This document shows, piece after piece, positions 1 through 12,771 of a stretch of 64,000 nt of DNA (position 1 is the stretch's first letter; every line of letters starts with the position of its first letter). Source of the stretch: Litomosoides sigmodontis (Eukaryota; Nematoda; Chromadorea; Rhabditida; Onchocercidae); contig OY718808.1 in the NCBI GenBank assembly GCA_963070105.1, positions 1,801,738 to 1,865,737 on the forward strand, written 5' to 3'. The position numbers were made by a program, and so were the translations under genes. The notes under the pieces are model-generated. The model was not told the origin of the DNA. It did not search any database and saw only the letters and a program-made list of their open reading frames with translations.

Positions 1-3000
1 TTCCGCTCATCTCTTATCTGTTATTTATTTCCCACAAATAAACATAAATTGTTTCTTTTTCGCTAACCGTTTTCGTCCAAATGATTCCCATTTCACCTGC
101 AAGAGGTCACCCAATAAGCCATCGAGGAGTTGTAGATGTTTTGTTGTTTCCTAAATGAAATTTTACGAACACATTTCCTATCAAAGCTTATCAGTGCTGC
201 AACAGTGATAAGTTCGCGCAATTTAAACTCTCAAAAATGCAAATGCGACAAGTATTACACCGTAAACGATCAATGAAAGAGCGCTTTCGTCATTAAGTTC
301 ACCGGTTTCCTGATTGATAGTGTCCAGTTCCGCAAGCGGATAGGCATGACTACTTGCGTCACCGTACTTCCAAATTACGTTCGCTTCTAATTTCAAAATT
401 TGCTCAAACATCTGCAATCATCACGTTGCTCACTACATCTCCTATCATCCACTGAATGCATTAAATTTGAAGCTATAGCTCAGCGTAGAACTAAAATGTT
501 AAATTTGAATAGAATTGATTGATTAGATTGTGATCGTTGAAATGAGAGAAGGTAATTAAAATATAATAGCTTAAAGTGTTTCAAATAAACTTTCATCATT
601 TTTCGAACTGCTCCACATCACTTACTTCTTTTTTTGCCAAATGAGCTGCTAATGTTAGCGGCGTTAAATTCCGCTTATTCATCATTTGCAATTTAGCACC
701 TGTATCGTAGCACAATTTTAACATTTCCTAAAACTACCTCACTCATACCGTTCCTTTCTATGCTCCTTTCGTTACTTCAAAATTCTTAAAGTTTCCAAAA
801 AAATAAAAAAGTGATTTGAAAAAAAAAATGAAGAAGCATAAGTGATTAGCAAAAAGTATTGATTGGTGAAAAATGATAGATTAAATTTTTAGGACGAAAA
901 GAGTATTTTTGCAATTCAAAATACTTAATTAGCGAAATGCGTAAATGAAGGTGGGAAATTAGCACTTACAGATCGTTCATGAATCACAGCCAGATGGAGT
1001 ACTGTATTGCCATTTGTATCTTTTCGATTTGGATCAGCACGTTTTGCAATTAAAATACGGTAGCAATCAATTTGATTAATGCATGCAGCAAATGATAAGG
1101 GATATTCGCCGAAATACATTCGACTGCAAATTTGAAGCGCACATTCGTGCTAACTTCCAAAACTTGCATTTTAAATTTACCGAAACTTTTCATAATTAGC
1201 TTATTTTCAATTAAATTTCAAATATCAATTACCAATTACTTCTCATCAAATAGCAATTATCAACAAACATTAAGCACCAAATATTATCCCAGATATTAGT
1301 AAAATTTTAAATGCTTATTTACCTAGACTTAAGCGTATCAAAACACAAGCATTGGGCGCAAATGTCCATGCTGCTGATCATTTTGGTCATGCAGTGCGGT
1401 AAAGTAGTACTAGGCGAAGATAATTGTGGCAAATGCGTTAGAGTATTTTAGCTGTTAAAATTAAGCACGGAAAGAAGCTTAACTCACTCACCCATTGTAG
1501 GAGGTTTTCAAACTCAATTCCACGTACTCGTGCTCCAGCGAATCGGTACGACTGCCTTTCTGATCATCGGGACAGAAAAATGCTCCGTAGCACCGCTGAT
1601 TGATATCAGCGCCATTTTGCAGCAGAAAGAGTACCATGGCAGGATCCTCGTTGATGATTGCTTGATGTAAGGGTGAGAGACCTGAAAAAGGATGAAAATT
1701 CCACAAGCAAATGAACTTCAAACGAACACGTTTTTTCTTTTCCTCATTACACTAAAACATTTTACGTCATCAAATTGATGATGCTTTGTGTTCAATACGT
1801 GACATCAAACATTACCTGTTAGGTATTTAAGCTACAAATGAAAAATTATCAAAATTTTAACTTTAGTTTTACAATGAAATAATTTGAGAGAGAAAAAAAA
1901 ACGGTAAAATTAGCAGATAGAAGAAGTTTTCATATTGGTGCATTAGTAGTTAATCAAACTTCTTTTCAAAATTTTATTCATTTAAGTGCAATAATTGAAA
2001 TATGAAATTACCGTAGTAGTCTTCGCTAATGAATATATCATTGACAAGTTTCGGATAGGCTTTGATTAATTTGATAGCAAGTTGATTGTGAATTGCTGTT
2101 CCTTGCAGCAAGCAAACACCAACAAGATTCTCACCCATTGAACCACGCTCCTCCAATTTCCACGTAACCTCACGATACTTCCACTCTGATTTCCCACGCT
2201 TACCATCACCCTCCAGCAATTTAAGCGCTAGAATTGTAAATGAATTTTTGCGTAAAAATTATTCGAAAAAAATAAAAACTGTCCGTTATGGAAAAGTTGC
2301 TTGGGAATTAAGTGTTGGATAACTGTGCATATCTTTGAATATTCATATATTTACTACTTTCACTTATTGATTTTGCACAACGTCACACGTAAATTATGAA
2401 TGAATTTTAATTCAGCGATAAATCTTTTAATTTGCTATCGATCACAATCATTTCACGGTATTTGATTGTTGGGAGCTGTTGCTGACAGTTACCTTTTTTC
2501 AAGTCACCCTGATTTTCACCTTCCTGTCGAAATTCGTCGAGAATGTTAGGCCCACTTTTCCCTTTGCCTTTTTTACGCTTCAATGCACTAAGCATCGCAT
2601 TTCGTTCTTTATTTCGAATTTTCACTAATTCAGCCACCGCAACCATTTTACCCTTTCCGGAATTGTACATAAAATCTTTCAGCTGAAATAACACATTCTT
2701 CGCCTGAAGAATCTCACCTATTAAACAGATCTCCGTGATGTAAGGAGTTAAAGGTTGGTTAAGTAGTGCTAGAGTGCTTCATACTCTCATGGTACTTAAT
2801 ATAATTTGAAAGTTAAACACTTAATAATTAGGGCGTAATTGATATAATTTAATATTGATATTTATAGATAATCTCATCATTTTACACACTCTAATTTCAC
2901 ACTGTACAAGTTTGTAAATTCGAAATAAATTTTACTTCCTTGCTAAATTTCAGACTGATGTTGGCAAAACATTTTTCAATGAAATATTTTTGAAAAATTA

Positions 3001-3337
3001 ACTAACAAACGTTGCAAACGTCTAAGAAGTGGCATAGTTATTGCGTTCAAAATTAATGCATAAATGATAAGTGATAAATGGCAAATGGCAAATGATTGAG
3101 GCGCTATTGTGCAAATGTGATAAATGATAGGAGAATGGTGGTAAAATTCCGGAAATGAACCTTTGTCTCAATGAATTCATCGATGGTGGAGAAGTCACCG
3201 GTTTTCTTGGCATATTTCATCCACGGTATCAGCTCACCACCACCGTACATATCAACGAAATGATACAGTTTCGGCATCGGCTTCTCTTGTTTACGACTTC
3301 CATCACCTTCTATTCCGGACGATTCTGCGTTTCCCAT
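1..3337 (-). CDS. TRPV cation channel, N-terminal ankyrin part (OSM-9/OCR family), cut by window edge
   Basis: Partial gene reading leftwards off the window. Exons in transcription order: 3337-3161, 2703-2493, 2227-2012, 1681-1492, 1123-970, 727-626, 411-259, 150-68 (about 428 codons, all phases agree). The second exon may instead begin at 2683 (alternative in-frame acceptor). The protein starts MGNAESSG, a candidate N-myristoylation signal, followed by the GGGELIPWMKYA segment of nematode TRPVs. It then has ankyrin repeats: SPLHQAIINEDPAMV with NGADINQR, then GRMYFGEYPLSFAAC, then GNTVLHLAVIHE, then NLTPLTLAAHLAKKEMF. The linker LDTINQETGELN...SALSLIVYG and DLLQVKWESFGRKR, which lead into the first membrane segment, close the visible part; the six membrane helices and pore lie outside. 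In C. elegans such channels form heteromers in the cilia of sensory neurons. Family call is firm; which paralogue (osm-9 or ocr-1 to -4) is not decided, although the MGN start is more OCR-like. The purine-rich leader directly upstream holds a GA tract. Confidence 0.9.
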
Positions 3338-3353
3338 CTTTTTTCTTCCTCTC

Positions 3354-3357
<4 letters not shown>

Positions 3358-3388
<31 letters not shown>
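3358..3388. repeat. (CT)n / (GA)n microsatellite in the TRPV leader
   Basis: About 30 bp of uninterrupted CT on the plus strand, i.e. GA on the sense strand of the TRPV gene, ending some 20 bp upstream of its ATG at 3337. It is inside the presumed 5' leader or proximal promoter. Confidence 0.9.
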
Positions 3389-3391
<3 letters not shown>

Positions 3392-5526
3392 CTCACTTCA
3401 GGAAAAGTGTTAGCAACAGAGAAAATTTTTAAATTATGTTCGGAAATCAAAGAGGAAATTTAACACCTCTCTTGCAAAATTCTAAATTGCGAAGTTTATT
3501 TCTTTGTCGAAACTGTATGAGTTTGTAGCAGAAAAAACAAAGCAGACAGAGAGAAAGAGAAATGAATCGAACCAAAATAAATATTCCTTTAATAAGTCAT
3601 AATTTCAAAAATTCCATTTAATCTCTTTTAATTTGATTTTACAAGCTGATTTGTGCAATTTCTTTTCAACTAAAAATGCTAATTTTTTTGTTTCATTTTC
3701 ACAGGATTAATTAAATGGCCGAAAAAAAAGCCATTCAAAGGTGTAATTTTCAACAAATTTCATTGCACATAAGGTAAAAATTTGTTTTAAAGGAGGGAAA
3801 AAAAACATCCTAAATTTGACTATTCTTTTCTTTTGTTTTTTGGAGGCGAAAAAAAAGACATCCGCAATGAAACAATTTATTTTGATGGGAAAAAAGAAGT
3901 AGAGCAATTTAAATTATTAAATTAATTTTTTGGTGGAAAGAAAGAGAAAAAGAGGTGTGCTACTAAACGACATAAAAGTGGGCGAAGCATTGCAAGCACA
4001 AAAATAAAATAATTTTCGTTGTTAAAAATCATAGGATGAAATATGTAACTGAGAATTGAATGCGAAAATGATGAATGATTAATGTCTGCCTAAAGTAACT
4101 TACTTATTATGCTCATTTGATAGGTTCGATGATTACAATTAAAATGCAATTATGCTAGCTAACTACAATTTCGATAATTTTCCCTCAGTTGTTGAGAAAT
4201 TGCTTGGAAATGAAAAATGAAACTGCTTAGCGTAATAACTCCTCAATAGTTTTGCACTTTATTTTGCTCAGGAATTAATAACAGCTCATTTGATCGGATA
4301 ATTTCTTTAATATTTCAATATTTTATTTATCACCACAAAGTTCGGTATGTGCAGCGAATTTATCATTATCACTGTTGTAGCTAGTAGTAGTAGTAGTAGT
4401 AGTATTGCTACTACGTTGTTTTCAGATGATTATGTAAATTTTGCATTATTCTAGAAAATTTGAATATAATTGAAATCAATTAAGAAGTAATGATTTGCTT
4501 TCATTGCTATATCATTACTGAACGGATTTGAATTTCATTTCTTTATCAATATGTTTGGTAGTTTCATAGGGAGTGATTGCTGTAGCGGTAGTCAGATAAG
4601 TTGTGATAACGTAAAGCAATCACTCATCTCACTTCTTTGAATATTGCTGTTCGAGAATTCATTGATCACATGCATGACCATTTCCAATTTTTTTGATTTT
4701 TGATTAAAATAAAATAAGAACTAATCAAATGATAGTTGCAATAGCTCTGAACAAATCTACGAATCATTGGAAAACTTTCGATGTTTACGCCAATTTTTAC
4801 GCCAATTTTTACGTCACCTATTTTTTGCATGCATCTGAAATTACCTTCTTTGTCACTCTGCCTGTAATTTTCACCTTTTAAAGTGCTGACAAAATTATGC
4901 CTTTCATTTAGCATTTCAAGTTATATCATTTATTTCGTAAAAGGGATGGAAATGATCGTTCATATGATGCATCCATGCATTTCACACTGCCTAAATTTCT
5001 CTCTCTATCGTTTGAAATATTTTTGCAAGTGGAAAAATTATCATATTTTGCTTGTTTTCAAATTATGGGATGCTAGCAATGGCTGATGTGTTTTCACCAC
5101 AGTTAATTAATTAATCATTGAAGTGCAAGTGCAAAAATTTCCATTGGAGATGGGAGTTTGAACGGATCGGTGAATTGAATTATTTCTAAATCGCTTGCGT
5201 ATCATCCCTATCTTTGCGGCACAAAACCTGAAAAAGCAAAAAGTGATTCGTGCTAATTGTTTAGAGCAGTTCGTCAAACGCATTCCATCTTATTGATTGG
5301 CTGACTAATTGAATTGTGCTAGCTGAAATGAAAGAAATTTGATAAGTACTAATAAAGTTGTCAGAGAAGAGTTTAAAAAAACATTCAAGTCAAATTCTCA
5401 CATTTCATGATATCTGATAAAGTAGTGGAATCTGCTAAGTTTAGCTTAAAATTGAAAATAATAAAAAAAAGAGAAATTACACGAACCGTCACAACAACTT
5501 ACTCTGAGCAGGATAAAATTTTACTA
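3389..5526. other. Intergenic region between the TRPV gene and the unknown gene
   Basis: Holds the upstream region of the TRPV gene. A (TAG)n run of about seven units lies at 4382-4403. I see no open frame with splice context or conserved protein in any frame. A short direct repeat of ACGCCAATTTTT occurs twice at 4788-4811. Confidence 0.6.
4382..4403. repeat. (TAG)n trinucleotide repeat
   Basis: Uninterrupted run of TAG units in the non-coding stretch upstream of the TRPV gene. Confidence 0.85.
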
Positions 5527-8357
5527 TTACTTAGGCTCTAGCACTGAAGTGTTGCTGCTCTAATTGAAAATTCTCAAGCTTACATGTATTTATTTGTAAT
5601 TATAAAGGTTTCAACCTAAAATTTGTTGATAACTATGAAAGACCGTACTTTAAAGTCATAAATTGCACTTCCTTCCAAGCGGAACACTTTGTTTCTTATT
5701 ACTGTTGTCGCGAATTCTTCTCTTAAATCTGCTGATCCTAAAATTAAACAACAACAACAAAAAAGATATTTCTAAGTGTAAATAGCATCAAACGTTGCTT
5801 GCTCTTAATTTGCTTAATCTTATCAAAGCTTATTTCAATATTCTCATCTCTAAAATTCAAGCCATTTTCCTCCCCTCCTCTTTCACTTCCTAAATTAGTA
5901 TGATTTTGAAAATGGAAGAAAAAAAAAACCAACCTACCTAAATACTCATGTCCTTCCTTATCAATCACTAATACGCACGGAGCAGCAAATCCAATACGTA
6001 CCGGATTCCATTCCTTAGATCCGATCTTTGCCGCTTCATTGTACGGTTGCCAACTGTAATCGAAACCTGCCGCAGACGGTGGTATTTGCACCAAAAGTTG
6101 CAACGATCCAATAACTTTACTTAAGAATGGCATCTTTCTGCTAAAAAGAGAAAATTTGTTAATTAATTAATGAAATTAGTAAAAATTCATTATAGCTCGT
6201 ATAGGTTTTATTTTAGAAAGAAAAAAACCGGAAAATTTGTTTACTCTCAAAATTCCGCACCTCAAATTACGTAATTCAGTGATACACATCGTAGCAAATG
6301 AATGTTGTAATTGGGAGGATGTAATTAATTTAATTTTGATAAAATTGATAAAACTGTCTAGTCTGTTAGTAGCAAAATAATTGGCCGATAAGAACTTAGC
6401 AACAATTGATAAATAAATGTTAAGACAGTTGAATGAATGATCAGATAGTTGGATGTTATCCAACAATGATCCCGTCATTTAAATTTTAATAATTTTTGAG
6501 AATTTTTGAAAAAAAAAAGTTGAAACGCTGATAAGAGTGATTGTTGCTATCACTGATTATCATCTTATCACTAACCTTACAAATGCTGCAGCAATTTTAC
6601 CATTTTCATCACTCCATGCTCGACCCATTATTGCCTGGCCAAAATGATACCATAACGCAACGTACTGTTCTTCTGGGCCATTTAACGTATTCAGTGGACG
6701 ATTTAACGCTTTGATTAAACGCCTTAAATTTACGCAAACAATCAAATTTGATTGATAAAAATTGCATGTGTTAAATTTTGTATGAAAATTTGTTCAAAAA
6801 TTTCAATACCTTGTTTTAGGAAATGCATCACCGACACAGTAATCAGCCCACTCGTTAACCATTAATAAATTATTTGATGAGTGCGCTTCCTACAAGGCAA
6901 GGTAATTTCTAAATGAAATTAAAATTTAGTTTAAAACTTGACATATTTGTTAAAAATTTTTTTTTAAAATAATTTTTTAACAAATGTATAGTGTACTTTT
7001 TCCAGCTCCTCAATTTTCATGCAATGATCGCAGCAGCAATGTGGTGGTCTGTCACGTAAATTACGTACAAGAATGAGACAGTCATACAGTTCAGATTCTG
7101 CTAGTGTAACAATTTTCTAAAAATTAAAATTAAATACATTTTTTTTTTCAAATTGCAATTGAAAAATTTAATTAAATTTCTCTGAAATATTCCAAAAATG
7201 CACCTCAGCACACAGAAATGTTGCTGTTCTCTTCTCGATATTCAACGTTCCTAAACCTTTTCCAGGCCAAAAGATCACTCCACTTGACGTACCACAGCGT
7301 AACGGTACGCGACATTCATCATTTGAATGACGCAACCATCTGGCAAATTTTATCCATTCATAGAAGAAACCTTTGGTTATGTGATTGCCCTTGTATGTTA
7401 ATATCTAAATTTCGTTTTTTTTTTTTTAAAAAAAAAAAAAGAAAAAATTTTTTCCCACTTTTCCATAATTAAACAATTAATTGTAAGTTCAAATTTGATA
7501 GTAATTTTAAATGGTGGTGTAGTATGAACCTATGAGTTTTAAATCTGTAATCATCTGATTGCTTCATCAGTCATTCATTTGTATAATACTACTATTTGAA
7601 TTCACTTGTCATTTGTGAATTGAGCATTTTAGGTATGAATGTGAAACATCGTCGTTTAAGTATTACTGCAAATTTTACTACTTCAAAAAGTGAGTATTTG
7701 AGATAATTTAGCTCGCAACAAACTGAAGCATGCAATCAGTATCAGTAAATGTTCCTATTCTGTACAGCTTTATTAATTGCGCTGCAAGAAATGGAATGAA
7801 TTAAATACCCGAATTTTACCACCAATATTTGATCTGTTCAATTTTACTTGTTCACAGGCGAATTCACACTGAAAATTGTTGCAAACGCTATTTGATCTGA
7901 ATACTAAGCGATATCACTTAATATTACTGTAAGAAATAGAAAATTTTAAATGATCAAAGTAATTAGTTATTAAAATTAAGTTATTAAAATTTTCCTTAAA
8001 AATTTGATTTTCAACATATATTCTTTATAAATTTACTAATAAAATCCATAAAGGATTTGTTTTCGTAGGAAAATTTTAATAACTTAAATTGTACAATTTC
8101 ATTGACGTCTCTGAAGTTTCTGAAAGGAAATCTCAGAAAGAGCAAGATAAAATTTCAAATTTTATTTGAAAAATTTCGAAAAGGAGATGAAGAATGACAG
8201 GAAATATTGCTGTGCTTACGTGTACTACGCCACTTTCATTCCACGCCTTGCCAAAATACACGAAACCTTCCCTGTCGTAGCGTGCAATATACGTGTTATT
8301 CTGATCGGGCACTTGTACTGGATCACTGACCAGCGGTGCGCCAACCACCTGCTCCAT
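5527..8357 (-). CDS. Uncharacterised nematode protein with Cys/His cluster (possibly DM9-like)
   Basis: Eight exons join in phase to 336 codons plus stop: 8357-8220, 7404-7204, 7116-6997, 6889-6810, 6722-6576, 6140-5938, 5737-5649, 5559-5527. I do not recognise the family with certainty. Three related segments can be seen: IARYDREGFVYFGKAWNESG near residue 24, YHFGQAIMGRAWSDENGK near 205, and CVLVIDKEGHEYLGSA near 285. They recall the 'D.dG..lYvGRA' core of DM9/DUF3421 repeats, but this is a resemblance by eye only. Between them lie a block with FARWLRHSNDECRVPLRCG, SGVIFWPGKGLG, and a Cys/His cluster PPHCCCDHCMKIEELE near 145-160 that could bind metal. No signal peptide or membrane segment is visible. 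The ATG at 8357 is preceded in frame by KQASEDSW back to a TAG that could be a splice acceptor at 8382, so an upstream exon remains possible. The last 33-nt exon is the least certain. Confidence 0.7.
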
Positions 8358-8381
8358 CCAACTATCTTCTGATGCTTGTTT

Positions 8382-8471
8382 CTACAACAATAATTACTCC
8401 TACAACAGCGATACTTTCTACAACAATAACAGTTTCTACAACAGCAATACTTTCTACAGAATAGCAACATT
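8382..8471. repeat. 18-bp tandem repeat, five copies
   Basis: Five consecutive 18-bp units all begin CTACA on the plus strand (CTACAACAGCAATACTTT type), with alternation between units suggesting a 36-bp higher-order repeat. It directly abuts the right end of the first exon of the unknown gene, and each unit read on the minus strand carries TGTTGTAG, an acceptor-like sequence. Confidence 0.85.
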
Positions 8472-11414
8472 ACAGAACGATTTCCAGAGCAATAAGTTAT
8501 TCCATTAATTTAATGGTCAGTTGTCGGGCTAATTCATTTTGTTAACTTTAGCAGCTAATTACTTTTATTGGAGGCATTAAGCCAAACCACCTCACTCACT
8601 CGTTCACAAATTCACAAGCACTGAAAAATGAGAGAAATGAAAAGTTTGATACGTTTATAATTTCATTTCATTTCATTTCACTCAAATTGTTCACACTGTG
8701 AATTTTTTTTTCTATTTGCAAAAAAAATATGCAAAAAAATATAGGATTAATTTAAAGTTAAAAAAAATCTTTTTTTTCTTACGTGCAACTTCATTTAGAT
8801 TTGTGAACAATAAATTTTACACTTTAAGGATCGAATGCGAGAGATTGAAGTTGATAAAAGTAACATATAGAAATGTATACTGTAAAAAGTTATTCGTCGT
8901 TCTTTTTTTCCTAACATTTGTGAATTAATGATATTTATGGCTGTAATTGATATTTCTAGCAGTAATTAGCACATTTTTGCTACTTAATTTAGCGTGAAAT
9001 AATCAATGGTGCTAGATAATTTATTGTTTACGATGAATTTTAAAATTATTTATTTATTCCGTTTAATCTTTGATGTTCAAATTAGCTATAATATCCACCT
9101 GTCGAGCACTGAATTATACTTTATTTTGCAATTTTAACATCCACTATCTCTTATTGTCTTACACTCAGTCAATAAAACGTGTAACATTTCACGTGAATCG
9201 TTGATTTCAACAGATTCACTTGAATTGATGAAGTGTGCGAACTCATATTACTGATAGCCTGTAAGTTCAACAAAACAACTATTTGATAAGACATCGCTAA
9301 TGAAACCATTTAAATTATGCAAAAAAACGTGAAAGGCACTTCCTCAAACAATCGACTAAAATAAAAACAAAGAAACAAATTAGCAACAGTTTAATAGCAA
9401 TTAGTTATGGCGCCTATTAGCACGGTGATACTTAATGTCGAAATTTCGGGATATCTACAAAAATATGCAACGAAATTAGGAAAAACTGTAAAATTAATTT
9501 CACACATTTATACTATCAATGACGACTGAAAAAATTTCACATTTACTTTTGTAAAAAAAAAAAGAAAAATGCCTAGTAAAACTATTCGCAACAAATTATT
9601 TTAAATAAATGAAGTAATTTTTGTTAAATTTGCAGTGCATCATTGTTTTGCATAATTTATGAATTTGATTTTTTCACACGTGAACAATGGACGACTTACG
9701 TCATTTCATTGATCAGACTGTAAGAGCTCGTTGAAAACAAATTTATTTATATAATAATCATTTACATCCTCCCTAAATAGCCTTAGTAAATTATGAGACT
9801 TGCTTTTTTTTACTGCTCCAAAACAACTGAATTTTTTTGAAATCATTTTTTTTAAATTATTGAAAAATGCAATCGATGTTGTCCACTCGAAAATTCCACC
9901 TACGCAACATTTGCTAGGATCGGTGCGTGGATAGCGCTAAATTAGTGAGCTCCAAATGCATGCATCGTAATGCACTGATAAGAAATTGAATTTTGCATCT
10001 TCACCTTATCACAGATGCGATGCGCATTACTCTAATAAGATTTCGTCATGCAAGTCGCATTGTGCGTTTGTTTGACAGAATTGAAAGTTCTACTGCAATC
10101 GTAATTTAGCAGAAAATTTAAAAGAGCGCTTAGTGCTCCTCTTAACTTCAAATTGATCCGATAACGGTCATTATCATTATCACTGGATTAAATTAATGGT
10201 CAGTTGTTATCATAGATCAAATAATCGGAATGTTGATAGCAGTTGTCATTAGCAAAAAAAAAAGTATTATTCCTTTTAGGAGTTGCATGAAATTGTAAAT
10301 CTTCAAGTTGCTAAGAAACTCACTAACCAATCACTGATTTCACTACAATGACGAACTAAACCGAACTTTTGACGAAAAGAAATTTAAAAAGGTGTTTTTT
10401 TGTTGAAAAAAAAATTATTAAAATAAAGTGTTCAAAATTTAATTTTAATTTGATTGCTATTATACTGCTTGCTATAGTGTTGTATTGCGTCGGCGAAAAG
10501 TTGCATTCTTTTAATATTCATTGATTATTAGCAAAACTTATATGACAATAATTAATATTCATTTGTGCTTCCTTGAAAGTAGCTGTAGATGAAAGTAAAA
10601 AATTTCGTAAAATTTGTAAACATATGTTTAAATCATTTATTTTTAATTATGAAAAATGTCATTTAGCGGTGAGTGGAGAGCATTGATCGGCTTCATGCAT
10701 AATGCGGCATAAATTGACTTATGCTTTGTGTTATGTTCCGTCCAGCAATAATTGCGTAAGCAATGCCGTCCTGCTTATGACTCCTCCCAGTAGCTGTTAA
10801 TTGCTTCGAGCGGCACTTTTTGATAATTATTTTCCTTGCGAATACTCAGCGAACTGTATGCTTTGGTGCTTTTGATAAAATTATTGTCTAATTTTGTTAT
10901 TTTAATATAAATGTTACAGTTTTTGTTTTAAATGACCTTTTATTTATTAATTTAACGAAGCAGTGAAACATTGCTTTTATCAAGCGGAAAGTGACCGGAA
11001 GATTAAGTAAGCAGCCATTTTAGTTGATAATTTCAGGTAATTCATTATACTGCATTAATTGTTGAAATTTTTTCTGAATTCGGTTTTAAATAAATAAGTG
11101 ATAAATTCAATTATTTTTTGTTTTAAAATGAATAAATGAATAATAAATTCGAATTAAATTTTTATGTGTCATTTTAAGGACTCAAAATAATTATGACTGC
11201 TCGTTCCATATTCTAAAATTTTGCGAATACCTAGCTAAACATTTGTTATAAAAGCAATTAATTAAAAATAATAATGGAAGATTTTACTCAAAAAAAAGAC
11301 GGAAAAACAAATCATGGAAATTGGCCGAAAAATTTTTAGGCAAAAATATAAAAAATAAATTCCACTTTGTTCAAAATTTTAATTTCATAGATGAATTATT
11401 TAACATCGAGAAAT

Positions 11415-11515
11415 AACACAGACACACACAGACACACACGAACACACACACACACACATACACACGCGCACATATACATGCACAGACACAGACAGACACA
11501 TATGTGTGCCAGTGT
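11415..11515. repeat. Imperfect (AC)n / ACAG microsatellite
   Basis: About 100 bp of CA-rich sequence with interspersed CAGACA, CACGCGCACATATACATG and a terminal TATGTGTGCCAGTGTGTG, so its right end can pair with its left part. Confidence 0.85.
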
Positions 11516-12536
11516 GTGAAGCCCTCATACTGTAAGTGAAATTTCAATCATTTCAATCAAACTTTCTGTATAAAATTCTCACATCTGTTAGTAAAGATAA
11601 ATAATTTTAAGAGTTAATATTACTTATCAATAATGAATTTGACAAATTTAAATATTTTAAGCTTTGTTAAATGAAAATTAGGTACTAATAGAGAGAAAAG
11701 AGAAAATATTTTTGAAAAAATATTAGACAAAATTAAGGCATTATTAAATAATTGCGAATTGAATAGATAACGTGTGTATTGACGTATGCTCAGTTTGATA
11801 TAGTAGTAGCAATAATAATGTTAATAAACTTTCAGCAATTTAGCTAATTTTTAGGAAGCTATCATTTTTTTTCAGGCGATTTTTGATTTTTAAATTTAAA
11901 TAAGATTTTAATTATTTATAATTTTTCCTTACAGCATTTCCATCTTTTAAAATTTATACTGTATGAGCAACTAGTAGTATAAACATTTGTCTTTATATTG
12001 GTTTTGTTAAAATTCACAGCAACGTCTATCTGTACTATTCCGAAATATCCATTTGTAAATTAAAATTTTAAAATTTATATTTGCGAAAAATATGAGATAA
12101 ATTCGTTTCACATGAAAACTTAGATGAGTTAAATTATTCCACTTTAAAAGCTAATGGATTTTTATCGTCATTTCCGCTTGCTTTGTTGACTTCCCAAAAA
12201 ATGATTTTTAATTTATGTTGTAAATGAGATGGCTTTCTTACGAGTTGTTTACAGCAATAAAATGAAATGAAAAGTACTTATTTGAAAGTGCTAGAAAAGC
12301 CTCTCCAACAATGAAAGCAATAAGCACTGATTGCTGTTGACTTCCGTCAAATCGCAAGTGATAATTACGTGAAGTAGACGAGTGAAATGAGTGACGAACT
12401 GAAATACGTGAAGTTACTTGATAGCTAATAGCAGCAAGGAATACTTTAGGGATATTTGAATGAAACGACTCATTGAGAACAGGTGGGTGTAATAATTGCT
12501 TTAATAATAATGAGGATAATCATGTCAAGTGATTAG

Positions 12537-12585
12537 AGATAGAGATAGAGGTGGAGGGAGAGGTAGAGGTAGAGGTAGAGGTTAG
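12537..12585. repeat. (AGAGGT/AGAGAT)n hexanucleotide repeat
   Basis: Seven to eight units of AGAGRT-type hexamers on the plus strand in non-coding DNA. Confidence 0.8.
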
Positions 12586-12718
12586 AGGTCTCTCTTTCAC
12601 ATTCCTAAAATTATTTCACATCGTACACAGAGCACTGTTAGAGCATTGAGTTATACGAGAGCGAATACGTCAGTTGTCACCCACCTCATCCCTAATTCTT
12701 CCACACCGTAAAACTATT

Positions 12719-12771
12719 AACTGTCTTATCAATTATCAACTGTCTTATCAATTATCAACTGTCTTATCAAT
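12719..12771. repeat. 19-bp tandem repeat, nearly three copies
   Basis: The unit AACTGTCTTATCAATTATC is repeated nearly three times without change; the third copy diverges after CTTATCAATT. Each copy has a TTATC (GATAA) word. Confidence 0.9.

Noticed and set aside
6176..6478. 100-codon minus-strand frame inside the unknown gene
   Set aside because: It lies in the intron between 6576 and 6140; splice phase joins the flanking exons without it, and its composition is intron-like.
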